Source of the DNA: Pegoplata infirma
Lineage: Eukaryota; Arthropoda; Insecta; Diptera; Anthomyiidae
Assembly: GCA_963921195.1 (NCBI GenBank)
Contig: OY992539.1
Location: forward strand, 130,655,682 to 130,719,681
Length of the DNA stretch: 64,000 bases
Direction of reading: 5' to 3'
The notes beneath the pieces were generated by a model. The model saw only the letters and a program-made list of their open reading frames with translations, made no database searches and had not been told where the DNA came from. Shown here piece after piece: positions 43,240-54,598 of the stretch. Both the position numbers and the translations under genes were made by a program. Position 1 is the stretch's first letter. Every line of letters starts with the position of its first letter.

Positions 43240-43814
43240 CACTCAAAAAATTATGTTAGTAAAATCAACTGAAAATGTCAGTTAAAATAACTACTTTGTA
43301 AGTTGTTTTGGGGTCAACTACTTTTTCAGTTAAATCAACTAACAATGTTAGTTATTTTAACTGACAAAAAAACAACTGACTTATGTAGTAAAAACTACTT
43401 AAATTTGCAGTCAAAACAACTAAAATGTAGTAAAAATGAAATAATCAATAAATATATATATATTTTTTTTTTTAATTTTTCAGAAAAAAATTTGAAGACC
43501 AAATTTTTAAAATTTTTTTTTTTTAAAAAAGTTGTGAAAAATAAAAAAAAAGCGGAATTTTATTTTTATTTTTTGGAAAAAAACTTTGAAAATTTTTCAA
43601 AGATAAAAAAAATAAAATTAACTACTTTAAATAACTGTTACTGCATCACAGTACTTTTTTGTTAGTTATTCAAAAAAACTACTTAAAATAACTAACAGAA
43701 ATAGTTGTTTGATATTTTTCATACAAAAACAACTGACTTTGTAGTTGAAAACAACTAACTACTGTAAAATATACAAATAACTAACATGCAGTAACTTACA
43801 TAATTTTCTGAGTG
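43240..43814. mobile_element. CACTCAAAAAATTATGT MITE (copy 3), nested
   Basis: 575 bp, same family as 11052-11624 in the opposite orientation, flanked by TA (43238-43239, 43815-43816). It lies 18 bp inside the left end of the outer MITE. A 120-codon frame here is low-complexity. Confidence 0.85.
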
Positions 43815-44134
43815 TAGGCAAAAACAAATGAAAAACACACTTAAAACCAGTGAATAAACAATTGAAAACCATCGCAGTAATTAATCATTTGTTTTAACAA
43901 ACATCAACATTCATTTTTTACTGTTGACAAAATTTTCTAAAATAAATAACATTAAACATTAAAAAATTACGTTTTTTTCACTCTTTTTTACCAACAAATT
44001 CGAAAAAAAATAACCAACGAAAACATTAAAAATTAATGATAGTTCTGTTATTTTTACCAACAAATTTCCAAAAAATAACCTACGAAAACAATAAAAATTA
44101 ATGATTGAAATATTTTTTTAAAAATTGTTAATAA

Positions 44135-44212
44135 AATTTTTGGGGAATCGATCCCGCAATCAACTACATTCTTGCCAGACACTCTACCCATCGTGCCAAA
44201 GTCACTTGATAC
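44135..44212 (-). other. tRNA-like sequence inside the outer MITE
   Basis: Minus strand: TTGGCACGATGGGTAGAGTG (good A box), GCGGGATCGATTCCCC (good B box). The anticodon stem is weak. Its presence in a DNA-transposon-like element is odd and could give Pol III transcription. Confidence 0.5.
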
Positions 44213-45660
44213 AAACATGTTTTTATATTTCTATAAATAATTTTTTGATTTTTTTTTTCTACAAAAAAATAATTGACTTGTGTAGGTAAAAACTAATGAT
44301 ATTTCATTAAAAAATACCAACAATTTAAAAAAAAATTACTTAAACAAATCATTAAAAATCAAAAGAATAATCAGTAGTTTTTACTTACAGAACAAAAATA
44401 AATGACTTTAAAAATTAAATGTTAATGAAAGTCTTTATTTTTTAGTGTGTTATTTTTCAAAAAAAAGGACTGAAGTAGTCATTAATAAAAACTGAACATC
44501 AAACAAATGTTTTTTCTTTTAAAAACGACTAAACGGAAAACTTTTTAAATAAACTAAAAACAGTTAATGACAAAATTTTTTGAGTGTACTTTTTAGGAAA
44601 AATATCCCATTTTTTCTAAATAAGTACTTTTTTCCTCGAAAAGTAAAGTTGTTTCCTAAAGGTGCTATAGTACTTTTCTAGAAAGCGCTATTTTACCAAA
44701 AAAAGTTTTTTTTTTCTTTTTTAGAAAAAAGTACTTTTTTTCTAAAAACAAAGTAAATTTTTTTAAAAAACGTAGTACAAAAGTAGTTTTTTAACAAAAA
44801 GTATATTTTTTAGAAAAAAGTGTTTTTTATTAAAAAAAGTATTTTTTTTAGAAAAAAGTACTGTATTTTGTTAAATAATACTTTTTAGGAAAAAGTAAAG
44901 CCTTTATGTTTAAGGTGATATAGTTCTTTTTCTAACAAAAGTACTATTTTACCAAAAAAGTGATACTTATTCTAAAAAAGCACTTTTTTCCAAAAAAGTA
45001 CTTTGCTTTGTATTTTTCCTAACAAGTACTAGTTTTTCTAAAAAAAAATTTTTTTTTCTAAGAAAGTACTTTTTTTCTAGAAAAGTACTATTTTTTCTAT
45101 TTTTTCTAAAAATTTTTTTTTTTCCAAAAAAGTTATATTTTTTAAAAAAGTTATATTTTTGCTAAAAAAAAGTACTATTTTACTAAATTTGTTTCCTAAG
45201 GGTGCTATAGCACTTTTCTAAAATTAACTATTTTACTAAAAAAAAGTGCTACTTGATCTAAAATAGTACTTTTTTTCGAAAAAAGTAATTTTTTTCAACA
45301 AAAAAAGTAGTACAAAAGGACTTTTTTTTAGAAAAAGTATATTTTTAGAAAAATTTTTTTTTTAGGAAAAACAGTACTTTTTTTTAGAAAAAATTACTGT
45401 ATGTTGTTAATACTTTTTAGGAAAAATGTAAAGCCTTTAAGTTAAAGGTGATATAGTTAAAGGTGATATAGAACTTTTTGTAAAAAAGTACTATTTTACC
45501 AAAAAATTGCTACTTTAAAAAAAAAACACCTTTTTTCCAAAAAAAGTACTTTTTTTTGTATTTTTCCTAACAAGTACTAGTTTTTCTAAAAAAGTATTTT
45601 TTTCTAAGAAAGTACTATTTTTTCTATAAAAGTACTATTTTTTCTAAAAAAATTAGGAAA

Positions 45661-46745
45661 ATCTAAAAAAAAAACTCAAAGTGTCCGAGTTTAAATAGAA
45701 TGCCCTTTATATAATTTAGTTATTGACTTAAGTTCCTATTTTCCAACTGCTCTGTAAGCATTTTTATTTTTATTGATAAAATTTTTTATTTGACTTTTTT
45801 AAAAAATGCAAAATTTTGGAACGGGTTCTGAAAATTTTTCAAAATAAAAACTTTTAACCGATAACCCATTCAAAAACATACAAGAATGCAAATTTTTGAG
45901 ATTATGATGCATTCCGTTTTAATTTGATAAATATTTAATCAAGACAACTAGACACAAATTTGAAAATTTTTTAAAATATTTAGCCACGCCTCCTAAGCCC
46001 AGGTTTTAAAAAATTGAAAAACCGAAACGAAATTTTCTAAGTTCCATATTGGGCTATTAATACAATATATTCAGAAGTTCATGGGACACATGGTTTTCTG
46101 TAGCGCGACATTTTGTGTGGAATACCTCATATGATAATTTTATCTTAAATCATCACTTGTTTTTTCCGTTTCATAAACATTTTTTGCGAAATTTTACAAA
46201 TGTAACAACATTTTGACATAGACATTGGCGAAGCCCAGAAATATGCTACGCATTTTATAGTATTTTCACAGGAAGTAACACACACTCACACACACACTCA
46301 TTTAACCAAATGTAGTAGTGACACATAAAGAACAAACAAATCACCCAACAAACATCAATTCCAGCCTTTGAAAAAAAAATCAAACTGGCACTAAATATCA
46401 AGGGTGTTTTTCAAATTGTTTTCAGTGACAAAAATTTAAACATTTAAACTAAATTTGAAACATGTTGGAAATATTTGTTTTTTCCTACACTATTAATTCT
46501 TTTTAAAAAAATATATACATCAAATTGATTTCCCATGTTTCTCAAACCTAATATCGAACATTGATTATGGGTGGAAATAATTTTGTTTTCAAATGTTGTT
46601 CAATTCCGAATTTCAAATTGTAAGAAAACTTAAAATTTTGTTTTAAAAATTAAGAAGAAAAATCTATAAATTTAATATATTTTTATGCATTTGTGCCAAT
46701 TAATTTAATGCTAAAAGTATAAAAACTTGCAAAAACGTTTAAAAA
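45661..46745. other. No repeat recognised; may include an upstream exon end
   Basis: Lower-repeat AT-rich DNA with a short (CACA)n-like tract at 46270-46300. It ends in AAAAA|GTAAGTAC, a strong splice-donor match. No open frame long enough to support a coding exon was found. Confidence 0.35.
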
Positions 46746-46811
46746 GTAAGTACACATGAGTTTATGAAAAAAAAGTTATACATTTAATAACTTCTTTTCT
46801 TTTCTTTAAAG
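46746..46811 (+). other. Candidate 66-bp intron
   Basis: GTAAGTAC at 46746, a branch-like TTAATAAC about 20 nt from the end, a CTTCTTTTCTTTTCTTT tract and AAAG at 46808-46811. Length and signals match the short-intron class of flies. Confidence 0.4.
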
Positions 46812-46884
46812 ATTTCAAATTTTAAAGAGCAGACGGCTGAAGAAGAAGACCTGGAAGGAGACGACCTCAAAAATGGCATTGGAT
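46812..46884 (+). other. Candidate 73-bp host exon
   Basis: A purine-rich block (GGCTGAAGAAGAAGACCTGG at about 46835-46854) far richer in G/C than its surroundings, bounded by AG and GT (46885). Two frames are open: an acidic one (EQTAEEEDLEGDDLKNGIG) and a basic one. AAAAATGGCA at 46869-46878 is a good fly start context, so it could alternatively be a 5' leader exon with a start codon. The donor GGAT|GTAATT is only moderate. Gene identity unknown. Confidence 0.4.
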
Positions 46885-48426
46885 GTAATTTTTTTATTAA
46901 CAATTTTTAGTGCAAATAAATAGCAAATATTATTAAAATTCGTATTTACAGTTTTTTTAATAAAAAATAGTATTGAGGTTCATTTGAAAAATAATGTTAA
47001 ATTAACATTATAAATAAGGCTGAGAATTCTTTGAAAACTACACTAAAATTCAATTAGATAGTAAGCATATTTTCAAGCTAAAAATATTTGTGTACATTGG
47101 AGAAACATTATACATTCAAAAAATCTCAAACTATATATCAAATCTAAATAAACTTGAAAATTTTACTTGAGAACTAACATGCCGTTTTCTTTGAGAATGC
47201 TATTGTTTTCACGTTGAGAACTATGTTATTTTCAACTGGTTTTCAAGGCTAAGGTTTAAATTTTAAACTTGCTATCAATATAATATTCAATGTATTTCAA
47301 AGGTAAATGTTTGTTGGGCAAATATAAATAAAAGAAGAACAAAAACAAAGTTAGCATAGGGCGCGGTGAGATCTAAATTCTCTACACACTAGAAGTCACT
47401 AAGGAATATATATAGTGTGTGGGTAACAAGCATTGGATAAAATAAAAACTAAAAGAAAAACGAATAAATAACAATTAAATTTGAAAGCCTAAAACAAATA
47501 ATAATACCGAGCCAAAACAGAAAAATACCGATTGACACAAACACATTCATATAAAACGTAAAACAATCTTACATATTAAATGTAAATTTAACATTTGGCC
47601 AAAAAACAAAAAGAAAAAAAAATATTGAAACTGAAAGCAGACCAAAAGGAAATACTCGAAATAACATAAATTTCCCAGAATTAAAATCCTTCAAACAGAT
47701 TGTACTATGTTTGTGTTGTATTGTATTACGGGAATACATCTGCTTTTGCACATGGCTTCAATAAATTTACTCTATGTCTCTTCCTTTTTGTGTTTGTAGT
47801 AACGCAGACGCATATAGAAATGTTTAAATAAACTCTCATCCTAACTCACTGGAAGTTAAAATTTTTATTCCAACAATAATATATAAACAGAAAAATAAAA
47901 TAACTTAAAAAATTAAATTTTATGATATTTAATAATATTTTAAAAATTAAATTAAACTTTTTAATTAAAAAATTAAACAACAAATAAATCTTTCCTCTTT
48001 AATAAGTTTTTTATAACACCAAAATGTATACCACAGTAATTATTTTTTTTTTCAACTCCTAAAAGTATGCTCAACAAAATTTAAACAAAAAAAAAGAAAA
48101 ACAGAGTACAGCCATATAAAGCATAATATCCAACCAATGACGTCATTAATTTTGTTTCCTTAACCCAATGATAGAAAAACGAAAAAAAAAATACACAAAA
48201 GTTACATACTACTACAACCCAGACGACCTAGATTCACAAAGGAACCAACAACATACCATATTTAAAAAAAAGGTGTCTTTTTTTCACACAATTTCCGATT
48301 GTGACAAAGTACCCACAGAACTGGAATTAATGGGAATCAAGTTAAGAATATTAAAAACACAAAAAAGAAAAACAAAAAATAAACTCAAAAACTTTTTGCA
48401 TAAAAATCTATATATATAAAAGAGTA
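46885..48426. other. No gene seen
   Basis: AT-rich, few repeat signatures. An 83-codon frame at 48168-48419 is Lys/Asn-rich with no domain. Could be intron. Confidence 0.35.
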
Positions 48427-48458
48427 ATGTGACTGACTGACTGACTGACTGACTGACT
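48427..48458. repeat. Short (TGAC)n microsatellite
   Basis: About seven TGAC units, directly followed by ATTCATCATCGCCCAGCCC and the first unit of the 146-bp array. This microsatellite-plus-unit arrangement appears to be the array's left border. Confidence 0.8.
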
Positions 48459-49560
48459 TATTGGCTGATTCATCATCGCCCAGCCCAAACCGCTGAAGCT
48501 AGAGACCTGAAATTTGAACTGTAGGTTCACCTCCCGGAATATAGATCCACTAAGGCTGGATTTTTGCCAATGTTGATTCTAAGGGGGTAAAAAGGGTAAA
48601 AAACTGTACTTTTGGTACTTTTTATATCTCCTGAAATAATGGTCGTAGAGACTTGAAATTTGGACTGCATGTTCACCTCCCGGAATATAGAACCGCCAAG
48701 GCTGGATTTTTGCCAGTGTTGATTCTAAGGGGGTAAAAAGGGTAAAAAAACTGTACTTTTGGTACTTTTTATATCTCCTAAAATAATGGTCATAGAGACT
48801 TGAAATTTGGACTGTATGTTTACATTATGGAATTTAGATCCAGTAAGGCTGGGTTTTTGCAAATGTTGGTTCTAAGGGGGTAAAAAGGGTAAAAATCTGT
48901 ACTTTTGGTACTTTTTATATCTCCTGAAATAATGGTCATAGAGACTTGAAATTTGGACTGAATGTTCACCTCCCGAAATATAGATCCACTAAGGCTGGAT
49001 TTTTGCCAGTGTTGATTCTAAGGGGGTAAAAAGGGTAAAAAACTGTACTTTTGGTACTTTTTATATCTCCTGAAATAATGGTCATAGAGACTTGAAATTT
49101 GGACTGTATGTTTACATTATGGAATTTAGATCCAATAAGGCTGGGTTTTTGTCAATGTTGGTTTTAAGGGGGTAAAAAGGGTAAAAATCTGTACTTTTGG
49201 TACTTTTTATATCTCCTGAAATAATGGTCATAGAGACTTGAAATTTGGACTGTATGTTCACCTCCCGAAATATAGATCCACTAAGGCTGGATTTTTGCCA
49301 GTGTTGATTCTGAGGGGGTAAAAAACTACTTTTGGTACTTTTTATATCTCCTGACATAATGGTACTAGAAACTTGAAATTTGCAATTTCGGTTCACTTCC
49401 GGGAAAAAAGATTCACTACGGCTGGGTTTTTGCCAATGTAGATTCTACGGGAGTAAAATGGGTAAAAAAGTGTACTTTTGGTACTTTTTTTTTATTTACT
49501 AAAATAATGGTCATTCAAACTTGAAATTTAGAATGTAGGATCCTTTAGTGAAATAAAAAA
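48459..49560. repeat. Tandem array, ~146-bp unit
   Basis: About seven to eight units with landmarks AGAGACTTGAAATTTGGACT, TCACCTCCCGGAATATAGAT, TAAGGCTGGATTTTTGCCA, GGGGGTAAAAAGGGTAAAAA and TTTTGGTACTTTTTATATC. Alternate units are more alike (TTCACCTCCC versus TTTACATTATGG), hinting at a 292-bp higher-order repeat. Minus-strand frames here are repeat translations. Confidence 0.85.
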
Positions 49561-49616
49561 TTCTGGAACAAGTACTTTCTGAAAATTCTGTACCGTTTAT
49601 AAAAATTATTTTTTTT

Positions 49617-50652
49617 TAAAAAGTACCTTTTATAAAAAGTACCTTTTATAAAAAGTAACCTTTTATAAAAAGTACCTTTTATAAAAAGTACCTTTTATAA
49701 AAAGTACCTTTTATAAAAAGTACCTTTTATAAAAAGTACCTTTAATAAAAAGTACCTTTTATAAAAAGTACCTTTTATAAAAAGTACCTTTTATAAAAAG
49801 TACCTTTTATAAAAAGTACCTTTTATAAAAAGTACCTTTTATAAAAAGTACCTTTTATAAAAAGTACCTTTTATTAAAAGTACCTTTTATAAAAAGTACC
49901 TTTTATAAAAAGTACCTTTTATAAAAAGTACCTTTTATAAAAAGTACCTTTTATAAAAAGTACCTTTTATAAAAAGTACCTTTTATAAAAAGTACCTTTT
50001 ATAAAAAGTACCTTTTATAAAAAGTACCTTTTATAAAATGTACCTTTTAAAAAAAGTACCTTTTATAAAAAGTACGTTTTATAAAAAGTACCTTTTATAA
50101 AAAGTACCTTTTATAAAAAGTACCTTTTATAAAAAGTACCTTTTATGAAAAGTACCTTTTATAAAAAGTACCTTTTATAAAAAGTACCTTTTATTAAAAG
50201 TACCTTTTATAAAAAGTACCTTTTATAAAAAGTACCTTTTATAAAAAGTGCCTTTTATAAAAAGTACCTTTTATAAAAAGTGCCTTTTATAAAAAGTGCC
50301 TTTTATAAAAAGTACCTTTTATAAAAAGTACCTTTTATAAAAAGTACCTTTTATAAAAAGTACCTTTTATAAAAAGTACCTTTTATAAAAAGTACCTTTT
50401 ATAAAAAGTACCTTTTATAAAAAGTACCTTTTATAAAAAGTACCTTTTATAAAAAGTACCTTTTATAAAAAGTACCTTTTATTAAAGGTACCTTTTATAA
50501 AAAGTACCTTTTATAAAAAGTACCTTTTATAAAAAGTACCATTTATAAAAAGTACCTTTTATAAAAAGTACCCTTTATAAAAAGTACTTTTTATAAAAAG
50601 TACCTTTTACAAAAATTACCTTTAATATAAAGTACCTTTTATTAAAAGTACC
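49617..50652. repeat. Satellite array, 16-bp unit ACCTTTTATAAAAAGT
   Basis: About 64 head-to-tail units with few variants (GTGCC, TTATTAAA, TTATGAAA). The unit is a near-palindrome. It matches, inverted, the GGTACTTTTTATATC segment of the flanking 146-bp unit, so it probably arose from it. Confidence 0.95.
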
Positions 50653-51290
50653 GAAAGTGCTGAAACAATGATCCTAAAAAATTTAAATATGGAATGTAGG
50701 ATTTTTCGATGAAGAAAAAACATTCTGGAAGAAATACTTTTTGGAAATTCCGTTTCTAACGGGGGTAAGAAAGTGTACTTTTGGTACTTTTGTTCCTATA
50801 ATAATGACCTTAGAAGCTTTAATTTTGGAATGTAGGGTACTTCGGTGAAAAAACATTCTGCTAAAGTATTTTTTAAAAAAATCCGTTTCTAGAGGTATAA
50901 AAAAGGCTTTTTTGATACTTTTTATATTTCATGAAGTAATGATCCTAGGCACTGAAATTTTGAATGCTTCATTTTAGGAAATTCTGTTTCTAAGGGTCGC
51001 GACTGATTTTAAAGGGGATAAAGAAGTGTAAATTTGGTTATTCTTATATTTCTTGAAATAATGGTTCAGAAACTTGATATTTTAAATATAGGATCAACTA
51101 GCACAAAAAAAAAACGGTTTTTTGGAAAATTTAATTGTAAGGGAAGAGGTGGCAAATGGTTATTTTCTATCTAACTATTAAACTAAAAGCCCCAGAAATA
51201 ACAGCCATATTTTAAAATTTTAAATTTTAGGATAAAAAGGGGTACCTGGTAAAAGTGGTGTAAAATGGTACTTTTCATATCTATAAAATA
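50653..51290. repeat. Degenerate continuation of the 146-bp family
   Basis: GTGTACTTTTGGTACTTTTG, ATAATGACCTTAGAAGCTTT and GGAATGTAGGGT blocks recur at ~130-150-bp spacing, much more diverged than the left side. The 16-bp array is thus embedded in the older array. Confidence 0.6.
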
Positions 51291-52434
51291 ACGACAATAT
51301 AAATTTTTATTTCTTTAACGCATATTATACGGAGAGGAATGAAACTTGCATGGAACAAAAGGAGATGGAATTGGAAATGAAATGGAGTAGAACGGAGATC
51401 GAAATGAAATAGAGCAGGGAACAATATGGAATGATACTTTTTACTCAAATTTATCGTATTTAACTTTTTTATTCCATATTTTTTCTCCCTATATGTTTTT
51501 TCACTCAAACTTATTTTTATTCCCATTTCTTTTTTCACTGAAATATTTATTCACTTTAAATCCAAAAACCTGATATAAGGGCTCGAAAATTGTCAATATC
51601 TTTTTTTCACCGGAACGCACATGATAACGTACCAGCGAAGTTATTCAAATTGTATTGTTTAAATTATTCATTGAAATATTATTTTATGAAAGACGTAAAC
51701 GTCCACAAGTAAATAAGACAAAGACTACCTAGGGGAATTTTTTGAAATCATAGAGTAATCCTGATCCTTCTATTATTCGGTATTCAATACAACCGGTAAC
51801 GAAGTACCGGGATGGTAAGCTAGTAAAGCATAAATAAAGTGAGTTTGATATCAGCGACATCATCGACAAACAAACAAACTCTGAATGATTATTTCAACAA
51901 CATAATTATACAGTAGCAAGATTATGGTTATATTTTTTATATACAGTGGCGGTGAAAAGTATTCACACAGGCAGGTGTGGATACACGGGGAACTGAATAC
52001 CCCCCCCCCCCCCAAACTTAAACCGATATCAAAAGAAAAAGTTTAAAAAAGGGAGAAAAAATAGGAAAAGAAGAAGTGTCGAAAAAATCTAATAGTTTTT
52101 TTTTGTGAAATATGTTTAAGAATTTCGAAATTTGCCTATAGGAGAAATGATTTGGATACTCAAAATTTGTATTTAGAAAAAAGTCTATGAAAATTTAAAT
52201 TTTTGTTTTGGAAAAATATGATAATATCAATATGATAATAATATGTGCATTAGAGTGACGGTACCCGCTCATTTTTTTTTTTTTTGACTTAAAAATAACT
52301 GAGGAAAAATTTTACGCCCCTACGACCACGCCTTCCCTACGCGACGGGGCCTTAAAGAGCGGGGCCTAAAAAATCATTTTTCCATACAAACCAAAAATAT
52401 TTTTTTTGATTTTTAATTTTGTTATTAATTATTA
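51291..52434. other. No gene seen
   Basis: Includes a purine-rich GGAATGAAA/GGAGATGGAATTGG tract (51330-51430) and a C run at 52000. No domain-bearing frame. Confidence 0.35.
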
Positions 52435-52675
52435 TTAATTATTAGGGCAAGTACTTTCATGCATCTAAAAAACGAAAATATGTGCCTATAATATGCGTCT
52501 AAAAATCCAAAATATGCACTAAAAACTTTAAAAATATGCATCTAAAAATTTATTGATTTTACTAAAAAAAATAATTTGTTAACATAAATTAGACTTTGTC
52601 AAATATTTTAAGGCTCTCGACAATTCTTAAAAATGTTTTTTTGAGTGGAAACAATTTTTAGTTAGTAAAATATTT

Positions 52676-53510
52676 TTATACCCTCCAACCACAGTATGGG
52701 GGCACAGACTAATACAGACTCGACATATATGACAGGTGTCAAAAAAGTATTTTATAACCATATGGTTAATGTTTTCAAATTATTCTACGAATTAGGTTAG
52801 AAAGAGAAAGCTAATATAACGCGCCATAAGAAAAATGGATGCCAGATCGGTTTTTGTTGTTTCACTCACTCCTAAGTCGTAGAAAGTGTTGCCATGTTAG
52901 CGTAAAACGGACTAAAAACCGCTGTGTTTTCTCCTAAAATCGCTTAGTTTTTCCCTATTTTTTCTTATAAAACTCTACTGTCGAGTCTGTATTTAGTCTG
53001 TGATGGGGGTATAATCACTTTGTCATTCCGTTTGTAACGCATCAAAATATAGGTCGGGGACCCCATAAAGTATATATATTATTGATCTATGATCGATTCT
53101 AAGATATTCTGTGAATGTCCGTCTGTCTGTAGATAACACAATGCAGTCCAAAATAAAACAGCTAGACTCCTGAAGTTTGGCAAAAATATGTCTCATGTTC
53201 ATAGGCAGGTTAAGTTCGTGAATGGCCAAAATCGGGCCAGGGGCAAAAAAGTTCCCCCTTGAAGAACTGAACCAACATCTGAAAAAATAATCATTTTTTA
53301 CGTGTTTTTTGTATTTTTGTTAAATAAATGAAACATTTGGTATATTTTTCGCGATGGGAAGGTACTCTCAAAGTCCCCCACTGACCCCCATCAACCCTCC
53401 CTCCCCCAAAAAACGCACCTGACAATTTTTTTAATTTTTTTTTACATTTTGGTGGGCATAAAAGATTTGGCACAGCCAAATTTAACACTCTCACTTTTTT
53501 TACTTGAGAA
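52676..53510 (-). repeat. Fly-type repeat (CCTAGGCAGG subfamily) nested in the hAT element
   Basis: TATACCCTCCAACCACAGTAT.., GTCATTCCGTTTGTAACGC, CATAGGCAGGTTAAGTTCG, the C-rich block and the GATTTGGCACAGCCAAAT end. It is itself interrupted by the CACAGACT element. Confidence 0.7.
52703..53002. mobile_element. CACAGACT element, 300 bp, 7-bp target duplication ATGGGGG
   Basis: Ends CACAGACTAATACAGACTCG and CGAGTCTGTATTTAGTCTGTG (first 20 shown inverted). ATGGGGG flanks exactly (52696-52702, 53003-53009). Intact relative of 5309-5768, without the Harbinger-like insert. Seven-base duplications fit few described superfamilies. Confidence 0.78.
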
Positions 53511-54287
53511 GTTTTTTCTGTGAGTCACTAAATATTACTGAAGTTTCTAAAAGAAAAAAAAAAATATTAAAACACATATTTTTCTAAAATATGTTATTTT
53601 TCAATACATTGCAATGCATTGTGTTCTTTATTCTAAAAAAAATATTTATTTTTTAAATACTTTTTTCGGAATTTTCCGATTTTCCTAACTCTAATCAAAA
53701 TAAAAATGCAATTTTCCTGTAAAAAATCTTAAATTCAAAAACATTTTTTTCTTTACGATTAGTGAAGAGATATTCATAAATATCTCAGAACAGGAACATT
53801 TTAAATGGACAAATTTTTCTGAATCTAAAAATTATACTTCCAGAATCCATTTTCTTTAAAAAATGCATTGGAATATGATTTTGATAAATACATTTTTATA
53901 TAAAAAATAGGGGATAGGGTTTGAATTTTCCTATGGAAGTTTTGAAAAAATATTGATGAAATTTAAAAAAAAAGTCAAATTTTTATCAAAATATGCAAAA
54001 AAATGTATTTATACCAAAATATGCTAAAAAATGCATTTATACCAAAATATGCAAAAATATGCAACTACAAATCAATGCCATTTTATTGCAAATTCTTTGA
54101 TGCGGATAGATATTTAATTTATGCTATGTTTACAATGCTGAGTAAAAATATGCATTTTCATGAAAGTACTTGCCCTATTAATTATTATATTATTTGGTTA
54201 GTATATTCACGACACAAAAAATTTGATTTTGGTGGGATAAGGCTTTCAGCTCTGAAAAATTTTTCGAAGAAAAAATTTAGAGCAGGG

Positions 54288-54598
54288 GTCCTACGGTAAA
54301 ATTTTTTTAAAAAATATTTTTTTTTTTTAGTTTTGACAAGCAACGGTTTTAGTTGCTATGTTGCTTAAAATGATATATATTCATAAAAAAAATATTATTT
54401 ATATTTATGACATCTTTATCGTGTTCTAAAAAAGGGTCAAAAATGTATTTATGATATTTTTCGATACACGATAAAGATGTCACAGCTATGAATAATATTT
54501 TTTTTTTTTGAATATATATCATTAAAAGCAACATTACAACTAAAACCTTTGCTTGTAAAAACTAAAAAAAAATGTTTAAAAAATTTTTGCCGTAGGAC
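54288..54598. repeat. Foldback hairpin, GTCCTACGG ends
   Basis: Left GTCCTACGGTAAAATTTTT and right AAATTTTTGCCGTAGGAC pair, as do inner blocks ATCTTTATCGTG / CACGATAAAGATG. 311 bp. It abuts the start of the next element. Confidence 0.8.

Larger units (their letters stand above)
43222..44586. mobile_element. Outer TA-flanked MITE inserted in the satellite
   Basis: CACTCAAAATATTTTGT… and …ACAAAATTTTTTGAGTG with TA at both ends (43220-43221, 44587-44588). Removing it joins CTTAAATAATA to CTTTTTAGGAAAAAT, exactly as in the uninterrupted unit at 42583. It contains the inner MITE and a tRNA-like sequence. Confidence 0.85.
42170..45660. repeat. Degenerate GTACTTTTTTCTAAAAAA satellite with ~620-bp higher-order unit
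   Basis: Short blocks of AAAAAGTACTTTTTT… fill the region. At larger scale 42220-42593 and 42840-43221 are near-identical in order (both pass through GCACCTTTAAGAAAAAA and GAAAATATAGTCC), giving a ~620-bp period. The third unit resumes at 44588 after a nested MITE pair. No coding sense. Confidence 0.8.
52443..54177. mobile_element. hAT-type nonautonomous element, TAGGGCAAGTACTTTCATG ends
   Basis: Inverted ends TAGGGCAAGTACTTTCATG; exact 8-bp duplication TTAATTAT (52435-52442, 54178-54185), fitting nTnnnnAn. Subterminal AATATGCA words recur at both ends (52485-52550; 53985-54065), as in hAT transposase-binding regions. The body is largely an inserted fly-type repeat (52676-53510). Confidence 0.88.

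Noticed and set aside
43303..43665. 120-codon frame
   Set aside because: Low-complexity Lys/Phe translation of the nested MITE.
48168..48419. 83-codon frame, Lys/Asn-rich
   Set aside because: No domain, no splice or promoter context, composition expected of AT-rich DNA.
49617..50652. Regular 16-bp repeats as a CRISPR-like array
   Set aside because: Units are head-to-tail with no spacers, and the setting is eukaryotic; it is a satellite.
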